The translations under genes and the position numbers were made by a program. A stretch of DNA of 64,000 nt, taken from the NCBI GenBank assembly GCA_002419585.1, contig DIGJ01000010.1, forward strand, positions 116,582 through 180,581. Reading direction: 5' to 3'. Source of the DNA: Lachnoclostridium sp. UBA5725 (lineage in GTDB: Bacteria; Bacillota; Clostridia; Lachnospirales; Lachnospiraceae). The notes below the pieces were generated by a model. The model searched no databases. It saw only the letters and a list, made by a program, of their open reading frames with translations, and was not told the origin of the DNA. Of the stretch, positions 10,004 through 17,353 are shown piece by piece; positions within the stretch are counted from its first letter, which is position 1; each line of letters begins with the position of its first letter.

Positions 10004-10945
10004 TTGAAACGGGTACTATGGATTATAATATTTGCAGCAGCCATTCTAGGAGGTCATGAAGCTGCAAAAATGAAATATCAATTAACAGAAACACTATCAC
10101 TCATGGATCGAGATTCAGAGATGGATTTGAGTGACGTAGAGGTTTCGGATGATAAGTTACTTTCACAGGATAAGGTGGTTAATATTCTTTTAGTGGGAGC
10201 AGATAAACGCGAATATTGGAGCCAAAAGGGGCGATCCGACTCCGTTATGATAGCAACCATTGATATGAAAAACAAAGAACTCAAATTGACTTCGCTAATG
10301 CGCGATATGTATGTGACGATACCAGGATACGAAAATGCAAAATTTAATGCGGCCTACTCCTATGGTGGAATCAGCCTTTTGTATCAGACCATTGCAGAAA
10401 ATTTTGGAATCAAGTTAGATGGTTATGTAATTGTAGACTTTGCGGCATTTAAAAATGTCATTAATACAATCGGTGGTGTTGATGTTGAAATAACCCAGGA
10501 GGAGTGCGACTATCTTCTAAAGACCTACGCCGATAAAAAAACAAGCATTTCAAAGCTACAACCTGGACTGAATAAAATGAATGGTACACAGGCACTTGCC
10601 TATACACGAATTCGATATGTTGGCCCTGGTGATTTTGGAAGAACACAACGACAACGTAATGTCTTGAATGCAATTTTTAAAGAAGCAAAGAGTATGTCAT
10701 TTTCTGAATTAAATGGTCTGGCAGATGAAATACTTCCATGCGTGAAAACCGATGTTACCAATGACGAGATTATCTCTTACTTGATGTCTGTGGTAATGAT
10801 GGGTACAACAGAAATTGAGCAGATGCGAATACCAATCGATAATGGATACACACAGGATCGAATCAATGGACAGGCTGTTCTTATTGTAGATTGGGAAATG
10901 AATCGTGATGCTTTAACAAAATTTATATTTGAAAGTAACAATTGA
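10004..10945 (+). CDS. LCP (LytR-CpsA-Psr) family cell-wall glycopolymer ligase
   Basis: 313 residues with an N-terminal signal anchor (about 3-20) and an extracellular LCP domain. Conserved pieces are NILLVGADKR, RSDSVMIATID with the pyrophosphate-binding Arg/Asp residues, LTSLMRDMYV, KFNAAYSYGG and the late AYTRIRYVGPGDFGR. LCP enzymes transfer polyprenyl-phosphate-linked teichoic acid or capsule onto peptidoglycan. The start is TTG with GAGGAAG upstream, directly after licD. The ilv promoter overlaps its stop codon. Confidence 0.9.
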   Translation: MKRVLWIIIFAAAILGGHEAAKMKYQLTETLSLMDRDSEMDLSDVEVSDDKLLSQDKVVNILLVGADKREYWSQKGRSDSVMIATIDMKNKELKLTSLMRDMYVTIPGYENAKFNAAYSYGGISLLYQTIAENFGIKLDGYVIVDFAAFKNVINTIGGVDVEITQEECDYLLKTYADKKTSISKLQPGLNKMNGTQALAYTRIRYVGPGDFGRTQRQRNVLNAIFKEAKSMSFSELNGLADEILPCVKTDVTNDEIISYLMSVVMMGTTEIEQMRIPIDNGYTQDRINGQAVLIVDWEMNRDALTKFIFESNN

Positions 10946-10970
10946 CAAATCAAGGTACTATTGCTACAAT
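10942..10970 (+). promoter_or_regulatory. Consensus promoter of the ilvN-ilvC unit
   Basis: TTGACA at 10942-10947, a 17-bp spacer and TACAAT at 10965-10970. The -35 overlaps the stop of the LCP gene. The leader to ilvN is about 90 nt; I see no clear T-box or leader-peptide attenuator in it. Confidence 0.7.
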
Positions 10971-11064
10971 ATTTGATAAACATTGACTCTTTAACACATC
11001 ATAGTAGTGTAGCATTTATTACAATAAAGTGATAAAGCGAAGAGCTTGTGAAGGGAGATATCAT

Positions 11065-11571
11065 ATGAGAAGAATGACTCTATCCATTCTTGTGGATAAT
11101 ACTGCAGGAGTTTTAAGCCGTGTGGCAGGTCTTTTTAGCCGACGAGGATATAATATTGATAGTCTTACAGTAGGTGAAACAGAAAATCCTGCTTTTTCAA
11201 GAATGACCGTAGCAGTGACGGGTGATGATCTGATTTTAGAACAGATTGGTAAGCAACTTGAAAAGTTGGAGGATGTTCGCGAAATTACAGAACTAAAAGA
11301 TGGCGAATCGGTTTGCAGGGAGTTAATTCTTGTGAAAGTAATGGCAGGACAAAAAGATCGACAGGCAATTATTGCAGTTGCGGATATCTTCAGAGCAAAG
11401 ATTGTGGATGTTGCGATGGAGTCACTCATGGTCGAACTTACTGGCAATCAGGTAAAACTGGATGCTTTTATTAAACTACTTGACGGATTTGAAATCAAAG
11501 AATTAGTTCGTACCGGTATTACTGGCCTTGTTCGAGGAGCTGGTGATTTGGCACAAGGGATTGATGACTAG
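11065..11571 (+). CDS. ilvN: Acetolactate synthase small (regulatory) subunit
   Basis: 168 residues from the ATG at 11065 (AGGGAG 7 bp upstream), the normal IlvN/IlvH length. An upstream in-frame start at 11029 lacks a ribosome site. An N-terminal ACT domain (TLSILVDNTAGVLSRVAGLFSRRGYNIDSL) binds valine and confers feedback inhibition. The C-terminal half (residues 80-165) ends VRTGITGLVRG, typical of the family. The catalytic subunit ilvB is not in this window, so the small subunit is paired here with ilvC only. Confidence 0.95.
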   Translation: MRRMTLSILVDNTAGVLSRVAGLFSRRGYNIDSLTVGETENPAFSRMTVAVTGDDLILEQIGKQLEKLEDVREITELKDGESVCRELILVKVMAGQKDRQAIIAVADIFRAKIVDVAMESLMVELTGNQVKLDAFIKLLDGFEIKELVRTGITGLVRGAGDLAQGIDD

Positions 11572-11650
11572 TCTTTTAACGTATTACCTGAAACAGGTAA
11601 AACCTTAAAGGTGTAAGCCATAGAAAAACAAAAAAATGGAGGAAAGAAAA

Positions 11651-12661
11651 ATGGCAAAGATTTACTACCAGGAAGATTGTAATTTATCACTTTTGGAAGG
11701 AAAAACAATTGCTGTCATTGGTTATGGTAGCCAAGGACATGCACATGCATTGAACGCAAAGGAATCAGGTTGCAACGTCATTATCGGTCTTTATGAGGGC
11801 TCTAATTCTTGGGAAAAAGCTCAGGCACAAGGCTTTGAAGTATATACAGCTGCACAAGCAGCAAAAAAAGCAGACATTATTATGATTCTTATCAACGATG
11901 AGAAACAAGCAAAAATGTATAAAGAATCCGTTGAGCCAAACTTAGAAGCTGGAAATATGTTAATGTTTGCTCATGGTTTTGCAATTCACTTTGGTCAGAT
12001 TGTTGCTCCAAAAAATGTTGACGTAGCTATGATTGCACCAAAGGGACCTGGACATACCGTTAGAAGTCAGTATAAAGAAGGAAAAGGTGTTCCTTGCTTA
12101 ATCGCAGTACATCAGGATGCAACTGGTAAAGCTCATGATATGGCATTGGCATATGCCTTAGCAATCGGTGGTGCAAGAGCAGGTGTATTACAAACAACCT
12201 TCCGTGAAGAAACAGAAACGGACCTTTTTGGTGAGCAAGCCGTACTTTGTGGTGGTGTTACCGCTTTAATGCAAGCAGGTTTCGAAACATTAGTAGAAGC
12301 TGGATATGAACCAGAAAGTGCATACTTTGAATGCATCCATGAAATGAAATTAATCGTAGACTTAATTTTTGAAAGCGGTTTTGCTGGAATGAGATATTCT
12401 GTTTCCAATACGGCTGAATATGGTGATTATATCACAGGACCAAAGATTATCACTGATGAGACAAAGAAAGCAATGAAGCAGGTATTGACGGATATTCAAG
12501 ATGGTACCTTTGCTAAGAATTGGTTACTTGAAAACTCTGTAAATTGTCCAAACTTCAATGCAATGAGAAGAAGAGGAGCTGCACATCCTTCCGAAGTTGT
12601 TGGAGCAGAACTTCGTAAACTTTATAGCTGGAATGATGGAAATAAATTGATCGATAACTAA
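11651..12661 (+). CDS. ilvC: Ketol-acid reductoisomerase
   Basis: 336 residues from ATG 11651, preceded by GGAGGAAAG. The length fits class I KARI. The NAD(P)H Rossmann motif GYGSQGHAHALN is near residue 23. The knotted C-terminal domain carries the Mg-binding acidic residues in EETETDLFGEQAVLCGG and CIHEMKLIVDL. It converts acetolactate to dihydroxyisovalerate in valine, leucine and isoleucine synthesis. It is 79 bp after ilvN, with a terminator immediately downstream. Confidence 0.97.
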   Translation: MAKIYYQEDCNLSLLEGKTIAVIGYGSQGHAHALNAKESGCNVIIGLYEGSNSWEKAQAQGFEVYTAAQAAKKADIIMILINDEKQAKMYKESVEPNLEAGNMLMFAHGFAIHFGQIVAPKNVDVAMIAPKGPGHTVRSQYKEGKGVPCLIAVHQDATGKAHDMALAYALAIGGARAGVLQTTFREETETDLFGEQAVLCGGVTALMQAGFETLVEAGYEPESAYFECIHEMKLIVDLIFESGFAGMRYSVSNTAEYGDYITGPKIITDETKKAMKQVLTDIQDGTFAKNWLLENSVNCPNFNAMRRRGAAHPSEVVGAELRKLYSWNDGNKLIDN

Positions 12662-12704
12662 AATATAGAATAAGTAAGTTATATACATCTATTATATAGA
12701 GATA

Positions 12705-12755
12705 AAACTGCTGTAAGGAGATGAAATTATATTCTCTTTTGCAGCAGTTTTTCTT
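12705..12755 (+). terminator. Intrinsic terminator after ilvC
   Basis: AAACTGCTG and CAGCAGTTT form a 9-bp stem extended by a few imperfect pairs inside, followed by TTTTTC. It ends the ilvN-ilvC transcript. Confidence 0.75.
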
Positions 12756-12757
12756 TG

Positions 12758-12798
12758 CTTAATTATAAAATCAGATTTTTACTTAATCATAAAATCAG
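12758..12798 (+). repeat. Tandem 17-bp direct repeats just upstream of the chemotaxis receptor promoter
   Basis: CTTAATTATAAAATCAG (12758-12774) and CTTAATCATAAAATCAG (12782-12798) differ at one base and are 24 bp apart, ending 4 bp before the -35 box. The position suggests an activator site, but no regulator is identified. Confidence 0.5.
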
Positions 12799-12801
12799 TT
12801 C

Positions 12802-12830
12802 TTGTAAAAAAAGTATTTATATACTAGAAT
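12802..12830 (+). promoter_or_regulatory. Promoter for the chemotaxis receptor gene
   Basis: TTGTAA at 12802, a 17-bp spacer and TAGAAT at 12825, 37 bp before the start codon. Confidence 0.5.
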
Positions 12831-12866
12831 GAAAAAATAGGGGAAAAAATTAAAAAGGAGTAGGGT

Positions 12867-14300
12867 ATGAAAAAAATTCATAAAACAAATCTAATCATTG
12901 TGATTGTAGCAGTACTGGCACTTGGCGTTACCGCTTTTGCAAAGTATGGCAGCTCACAAAAATTTGTGCTGGCCATTTTAACATTAGGAGTCGGATTAAC
13001 TGGATCCGTGGTCAGTTATTTTTCTAAACTTAGAGATGATTTTAAGGCATTGGGAATTGTACTATCCGCATCTATTTGTGATACCGTATATTCTGGAGCT
13101 GTAGGTGGAAGCTCTGCAGCATTTATAGCACTCTTTATTACACTTGGAATGACTACCATCTATTTTAATCAAAAAATTATCCAATATTTTGTAATACCAA
13201 TGGCAATCATTTTAATTGGATCAGCTATTATCAATCCAGCCATCATTGAGGGGCCGGAAGAACCAACGGTTCGTGGGGCAATTATAAAAGTGATTGCATA
13301 TATCTTAACTGCGGCTGTTTTATATACAGCCACTAGAAGAGGAGAACGTTTGATCAAGGAATCCGAAGAACAGCTGAGCCGAATTAAAGAAAATCATGAA
13401 AAATCAGATTTGATCGCGGGAAAATTGTCTTCTTCACTAAAAGAGAGTCTTGACAATGTACATAACATCACAAGTAGGGCAGATGAAGTAAGCGATTCGG
13501 CAAATCAAATACAACAATCGATGTCAAATTTAAGTGGTGCAACGATTCAAGTGAATACGATGGTAGCAGAAGCAGCTGCTGCGATTGAAGATAATTATAA
13601 GCTTGCAGGCGAATTGGAAGATAAATTTATTCAGGTAGGACATGCAGTTAAGGATGGAACGAAGGGAGCAGATATTGTTTATGGCTCCATGGAAACGATG
13701 CAAGATCGTGTAGGCCAGGCGAATACCGCAGCTGAGGAATTGTTAGATGAGATGCAGACGATTCAAACAATACTCGGCGAAATCAACTCGATTGCATCAC
13801 AAACCAATTTACTTTCTTTGAATGCTTCGATTGAGGCAGCAAGAGCAGGTGAGCAAGGAAGAGGATTTGCAGTGGTTGCGGGAGAAATCCGTTCTTTGGC
13901 AGAACAAAGTGAAATAGCATCCAAAAACATTGAAAAAATTCTTCAATCTTTAGAAAAGAAGGTCGGAATTGTTTCAGAACGTATTACAGCAGGAACCGAT
14001 TCGGCAATTGATGGACTATCTAAGATGCACGAATTAAAAGAATTGCTGTCCAATATTGATGAAACAACAAAGGCAGTCGAATTGATCGTTGGAAAAGAAT
14101 ATGCGATTATTAATCAGATAAAAAGCAACTTTCAAACGGTTAACAATGAAATCGAAACTTTGGTTAGTGTGACAGAGGAAAATGATGCAATGATTACCAC
14201 GATTACTGAAACGGTAACGATGCAAAATGAATCAATCAGTGCCGTAGAAAAGGAACTTGTAAATGTACAAAGTCTTTCCACCGCCTTAAAGCAAGCGTAA
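12867..14300 (+). CDS. Methyl-accepting chemotaxis protein without an extracellular sensor domain
   Basis: 477 residues. The N-terminal ~150 residues are four to five closely packed hydrophobic helices with almost no extracellular loop. A short linker and a long helical signalling domain (about 160-477) follow. The kinase-control hairpin tip is diagnostic: EINSIASQTNLLSLNASIEAARAGEQGRGFAVVAGEIR (about 305-340). No HAMP domain was recognised. It probably senses a membrane or energy signal and modulates CheA. It is a single-gene transcription unit lying just before the tRNA and prophage. Confidence 0.9.
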   Translation: MKKIHKTNLIIVIVAVLALGVTAFAKYGSSQKFVLAILTLGVGLTGSVVSYFSKLRDDFKALGIVLSASICDTVYSGAVGGSSAAFIALFITLGMTTIYFNQKIIQYFVIPMAIILIGSAIINPAIIEGPEEPTVRGAIIKVIAYILTAAVLYTATRRGERLIKESEEQLSRIKENHEKSDLIAGKLSSSLKESLDNVHNITSRADEVSDSANQIQQSMSNLSGATIQVNTMVAEAAAAIEDNYKLAGELEDKFIQVGHAVKDGTKGADIVYGSMETMQDRVGQANTAAEELLDEMQTIQTILGEINSIASQTNLLSLNASIEAARAGEQGRGFAVVAGEIRSLAEQSEIASKNIEKILQSLEKKVGIVSERITAGTDSAIDGLSKMHELKELLSNIDETTKAVELIVGKEYAIINQIKSNFQTVNNEIETLVSVTEENDAMITTITETVTMQNESISAVEKELVNVQSLSTALKQA

Positions 14301-14380
14301 AATTCGTTCAGACAAGCATAAAGTTTCTCAGGCAATCGTTTGACTTATTCTTATTAAGTGCATACAATATTTATAAGAAT

Positions 14381-14454
14381 CGGTGCGTGGCTCAGCTTGG
14401 TAGAGCGCTGCGTTCGGGACGCAGAGGTCGTGGGTTCGAATCCCGTCGCACCGA
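14381..14454 (+). tRNA. tRNA-Pro (anticodon CGG)
   Basis: A 74-nt cloverleaf. Acceptor arms are CGGTGCG and CGCACCG plus discriminator A. The anticodon stem is CTGCG/CGCAG with loop TTCGGGA, giving anticodon CGG, and the T-loop is GGTTCGAATCC. CCA is not encoded. Its 3' half is the attachment site of the prophage. The 5' part is host DNA, and the identical core repeat leaves the tRNA intact after integration. Confidence 0.95.
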
Positions 14455-14464
14455 GGAAAATCAA
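14413..14464 (+). repeat. attL core (52-bp repeat)
   Basis: The sequence from the anticodon loop TTCGGGAC to GAGGAAAATCAA is identical to 53828-53879. It covers the anticodon loop to the 3' end of tRNA-Pro plus 10 bp beyond. Homology continues imperfectly through the following terminator hairpin. Confidence 0.95.
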
Positions 14465-14506
14465 ATACCGCAATGACTTGTAAATAGAGGTGTTGCGGTA
14501 TTTTTG
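14465..14506 (+). terminator. Phage-derived terminator of tRNA-Pro
   Basis: ATACCGCAA and TTGCGGTAT make a perfect 9-bp stem followed by TTTT. Lying on the phage side of the core, it replaces the host terminator now displaced to 53882-53920; the two share the loop CTTGTAAATAGAG. Confidence 0.75.
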
Positions 14507-14507
14507 T

Positions 14508-14540
14508 ATTAAAAAAGCACTCTTTGAAATGGAGTGCTTT
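14508..14540 (-). terminator. Terminator of the integrase transcript
   Basis: AAAGCACTC/GAGTGCTTT form a 9-bp stem. Read on the minus strand, it is followed by a T6 run, so it would end leftward transcription from the integrase before the tRNA. Confidence 0.65.
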
Positions 14541-14549
14541 ATGGGCAAA

Positions 14550-14569
14550 TGACTAACATTTGACTAACA
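14550..14569 (+). repeat. Integrase arm-type sites on the attL side
   Basis: Two direct copies of TGACTAACA at 14550 and 14561, 11 bp apart. The same pair with the same spacing occurs beside attR (53694 and 53705). This is the layout of arm-type binding sites for a tyrosine recombinase with an N-terminal arm-binding domain. Confidence 0.7.
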
Positions 14570-15847
14570 TTATGCTTTTTTCTTAAATAATGAGGCAAGC
14601 GATTCAGATGCTTTTTCATCTTGTTTCTGTAAAGCGTGTGCGTATATATCCATCGTTGTAGAGCATTCAGAATGTCCTAAGCGGCCAGAAACGGTACGGA
14701 CATCAATATTTTGTGCGATTAGAAGAGTTGCCGAAGTATGTCTTAATCCATGAAGGGTAATGTCTGGGAGTTTGTCCTTATCTTTTGCACTTTGGTTATA
14801 TCGGTTGATGATTTTTTTAAATACATGGTTTGGTGTGGAAATATCCAATTGCTTACCATTATCTTGGATGAATACATAATTGTCCCCTTCCCAGTAACTA
14901 CCAATGCTTAACCGGTATTTATGCTGTTCTATTTTATACTTCTTTATTAATTCTATTGTATCGGCCGGCAGATTAACTGAACGGTTAGAGGAAAAAGTTT
15001 TAGGTGTTTTTGTAATAATTCCTTTTTTAGTTCTGGCAGATGATTTCGAAATAGAAACTGTACTAGTTTCAAAATCAATATCATCCCATGTTAACGCAAT
15101 AAGTTCACCTCTTCGGAAACCACCAAAAAGCGCCATATGGAAAAATACTTTGTACTGCAGCGGTATTTCTTTTGTATCATAGTGTTTTGCGGATGGGGAA
15201 CCGTCTTTTTTATTCTGTCCACCGTGAACTACTGTATAGGGTTTATCTAATTGCTCTAAGAATGTTTGCGCCTGCTCTAATGTGAAGTGCTTTACATCTA
15301 CATTTTTTTGTACTTTAGGTGGTTTAATACGATTGCACGGATTAGATTCAATTAATTGCCAGTGAATAGCAGTATTTAAGCTACTACTTATAATTTGATG
15401 AATTCGTTTTATTGTATTTGTGCTATATGCTTTTTTCTTCCCATGTATCACATAGCCATTTTCCATTAGATCATCATACAACTTTTGGATATGCAAGGGT
15501 TGCAACTTTGAAAGCTTTATATGACCGATAGCTGGAAGAATAATATTATTTAGAGAGCTTTCACAGCGTTCTATGGAAGTTTGCTCCATCTGCTTATGTG
15601 CGTAGTCTTTTAGCCATAGTTTTATATATTCCTCGTAGGTCATTTTTTCGCCGCTTAAGTATAGGCCATTCCTTACTTTATCCTCAAAATCAATGGCGAA
15701 CCTTTTCAAAGCCTTTTGATTCTGCTTGTCGGTTTTATCTGGATCAGGTACAAATGTAGTTGTTTCAAGTATTTGCTTTCCTGTTATGTCTCTTCCATTG
15801 CTGACTGTGACTTGGTAACCATTCCCTCGTTTTCTTATGCTTGCCAT
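14570..15847 (-). CDS. int: Phage tyrosine-recombinase integrase
   Basis: 425 residues. The N-terminal arm-binding domain begins MASIRKRGNGYQVTVSNGRD. A core-binding SAM-like domain (about 70-170) and the catalytic domain follow. Catalytic residues visible are Arg in FGGFRRGE (245/246), HGLRH (His366, Arg369), LGH (His392) and the nucleophile Tyr402 in MDIYAH. It recombines attP with the tRNA-Pro attB. The start ATG has GGAGATAC upstream on the minus strand. An insertion of about 25 residues after position 205 (QNKKDGSPSAKHYD) is common in Firmicute phage integrases. Confidence 0.96.
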   Translation of the reverse strand: MASIRKRGNGYQVTVSNGRDITGKQILETTTFVPDPDKTDKQNQKALKRFAIDFEDKVRNGLYLSGEKMTYEEYIKLWLKDYAHKQMEQTSIERCESSLNNIILPAIGHIKLSKLQPLHIQKLYDDLMENGYVIHGKKKAYSTNTIKRIHQIISSSLNTAIHWQLIESNPCNRIKPPKVQKNVDVKHFTLEQAQTFLEQLDKPYTVVHGGQNKKDGSPSAKHYDTKEIPLQYKVFFHMALFGGFRRGELIALTWDDIDFETSTVSISKSSARTKKGIITKTPKTFSSNRSVNLPADTIELIKKYKIEQHKYRLSIGSYWEGDNYVFIQDNGKQLDISTPNHVFKKIINRYNQSAKDKDKLPDITLHGLRHTSATLLIAQNIDVRTVSGRLGHSECSTTMDIYAHALQKQDEKASESLASLFKKKA

Positions 15848-15887
15848 AGTATCTCCTTTCTTAAAAAAGTGTATAAAAATACACCTA

Positions 15888-16007
15888 TTGCCAGAACAGG
15901 TGCCGAAGTGGTATAATATGGTTTGTTTAGAAGCATATTATATAGGCATTGTTCTGTATAGTATCTATAAAATCCGTCTTGGTTCCAGCCAAGGCGGTTT
16001 TTATTTT
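15888..16007 (+). ncRNA. Candidate small RNA unit between integrase and the DUF1828-like gene
   Basis: On the plus strand, opposite to both neighbours, there is TTGCCA (15888), an 18-bp spacer and TATAAT (15912). About 55 bp later comes a terminator: CCGTCTTGG/CCAAGGCGG (9-bp stem, one G-U) followed by TTTTTATTTT. The predicted transcript is about 80 nt with no credible ORF, and its end runs into the 3' end of the minus-strand gene. Promoter and terminator are seen; transcription is inferred. Confidence 0.4.
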
Positions 16008-16768
16008 GTTAATAGTTCAGCAGCTGAATTACGCTTAGACCATATAACTGGGTTTATTCCATAATTATCAAGTACGGTAATTGCTGATTTGTTGATTTTT
16101 TTATCAGAATCCTGTATAAAAACATACAAAGAGGAGGATTCTTTTCTAGCTTCCTTAGTATCATTCCATAAGAATGTTATGTTCCCTGCAAGTGATGTGT
16201 CCAAATTGTTTGCAACTTTAATTATTCTTTCAGGAGCATTTGGAGACTTTGGAATTGCGAAATCATAATTTGTAGTTAATCCGCTTTTTCCTACAAACGA
16301 AATATCTGGCATATATCTAACGTTATTTATATCTAAAAATTCTTTCACATCTTCATTGAATAACGATAAAACAGTTGGTTTTGACAAATAAAATAAATCG
16401 CTAATTTTCAATAGGCATTGTGATAGCATATGTTTTTTTAATGGAATATCGTCTTTCCCACAAGTTATAGTAATTGCGTTGTTTTCAGATAAAATTGCAC
16501 CATGCGCATTTATTATTTTGGTTAATAGATTTTTTCTTTTATCGCTGGAAAAGATGTTAAATCCAGATAACTCTAGTTCATTGAGCGTTTCTCCATCATC
16601 AGTTAATAAATAGGATCCATTTTCTTTCATTACAATAAAAATCTCAATACAATCATTATTTCTATCGAGATATGGAAATGTTATTCTATAAGTATTTTCT
16701 CTTACTTTGTACTGCTCAATATTGTTGTATAGCCAATCAATATAATTTTTTTTGAAATTTGCATCCAT
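16001..16768 (-). CDS. DUF1828/DUF1829-like protein, candidate phage-borne accessory system
   Basis: 255 residues from ATG 16768, chosen because AGGAAG lies 9 bp upstream and the ATG follows the upstream stop by one base (TAATATG). An earlier in-frame ATG at 16801 overlaps that gene. The N-terminal half matches the DUF1828 pattern: FPYLDRNNDCIEIFI, SYLLTDDGETLNELELSG, and HMLSQCLLKISDLFYL. The C-terminal half resembles DUF1829: FLDINNVRYMPDISFVGKSG, FAIPKSPNAPERIIK, FLWNDTKEAR, and a final NPVIWSKR. No biochemical role is established for these domains. It is coupled to the preceding DUF6978-like gene and sits in the lysogenically expressed block. Confidence 0.75.
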   Translation of the reverse strand: MDANFKKNYIDWLYNNIEQYKVRENTYRITFPYLDRNNDCIEIFIVMKENGSYLLTDDGETLNELELSGFNIFSSDKRKNLLTKIINAHGAILSENNAITITCGKDDIPLKKHMLSQCLLKISDLFYLSKPTVLSLFNEDVKEFLDINNVRYMPDISFVGKSGLTTNYDFAIPKSPNAPERIIKVANNLDTSLAGNITFLWNDTKEARKESSSLYVFIQDSDKKINKSAITVLDNYGINPVIWSKRNSAAELLTK

Positions 16769-16769
16769 A

Positions 16770-17216
16770 TTAAAGCACTTCCTGTAGTGGTATTCCATCA
16801 AGGTTTATATTGCAGAATTTACAAAAATCCTTAAAAACAGAAGAAAAGTTATCCATATTATTAAATAAATCGCTATCGAATCCTTCTAATTCAAAAGCTA
16901 ATGACATTCCATATTCTTCTGTGTAAATGTGAATATGATTTCTTGATAACTTAGTTCCATCTGGATTTACATGAGGTTTACAATCAATTTCCAGTCTAAC
17001 CATTTGTTCAGGAGCATTCATATATCGCTCTTGAATTTTTTTCTTGCTTATCTCAATTGTACTTCTGCGGTCAGAATCTATAGAGAATACATGTTTTGTT
17101 TTATCTGATAAAACAGTAAGTGTTTTTCCAAGATTTCTGTCCTCTGGTAATTGTATAGATTCATCGTTTATGTGTTTTGGTAATCCCATAAGATATTTAA
17201 ATTCATCATCTGTCAT
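16770..17216 (-). CDS. DUF6978-like protein, partner of the DUF1828-like gene
   Basis: 148 residues with an acidic N-terminus (MTDDEFKYLMGLPKHI), a beta-rich middle (LTVLSDKTKHVFSIDSDRR, MVRLEIDCKPHVNPDG) and RNHIHIYTE, ending in a DLFNNMDNFSSVFKDF helix. I associate this with DUF6978, a family often found next to DUF1828. The assignment is from memory of the pattern, without a search. GGGGAG precedes the ATG. The gene has its own promoter (17256-17233) with an overlapping inverted repeat. The one-base gap to the next gene implies a stoichiometric pair, such as a toxin-antitoxin or exclusion module. Confidence 0.65.
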   Translation of the reverse strand: MTDDEFKYLMGLPKHINDESIQLPEDRNLGKTLTVLSDKTKHVFSIDSDRRSTIEISKKKIQERYMNAPEQMVRLEIDCKPHVNPDGTKLSRNHIHIYTEEYGMSLAFELEGFDSDLFNNMDNFSSVFKDFCKFCNINLDGIPLQEVL

Positions 17217-17232
17217 TATTTATCTCCCCTTA

Positions 17233-17284
17233 AGTATACAACAGTATTTTCTTTTGGTAAACATATGTTCTTAAAAATACTGTT
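17233..17284 (-). promoter_or_regulatory. Promoter and operator-like inverted repeat of the DUF6978/DUF1828 cassette
   Basis: On the minus strand: TTTACC (17261-17256), a 17-bp spacer and TATACT (17238-17233). An 11-bp perfect inverted repeat AACAGTATTTT/AAAATACTGTT (17240-17250 and 17274-17284) brackets the -35, with one arm inside the spacer. That placement suits autorepression. On the plus strand the same hairpin is followed by T8 and could also terminate rightward transcription. Confidence 0.55.
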
Positions 17285-17353
17285 TTTTTTAAAAGGCGAG
17301 TTATATATTTATCCCTTACTTTTATTAATAATCAGCCGCAGCTGGATTATCCC

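Noticed and set aside
10946..11064. Attenuator or T-box riboswitch ahead of ilvN
   Set aside because: No T-box consensus (TGGNACCGCG), no leader peptide rich in Val/Leu/Ile and no terminator/antiterminator pair found in the ~90-nt leader.
14354..14548. Minus-strand ORF across tRNA-Pro with peptide LGATGFEPTTSAS; a similar one at 53727-54038
   Set aside because: This peptide is the well-known spurious translation of the antisense strand of a tRNA 3' half; no ribosome site and it overlaps the tRNA and att core.
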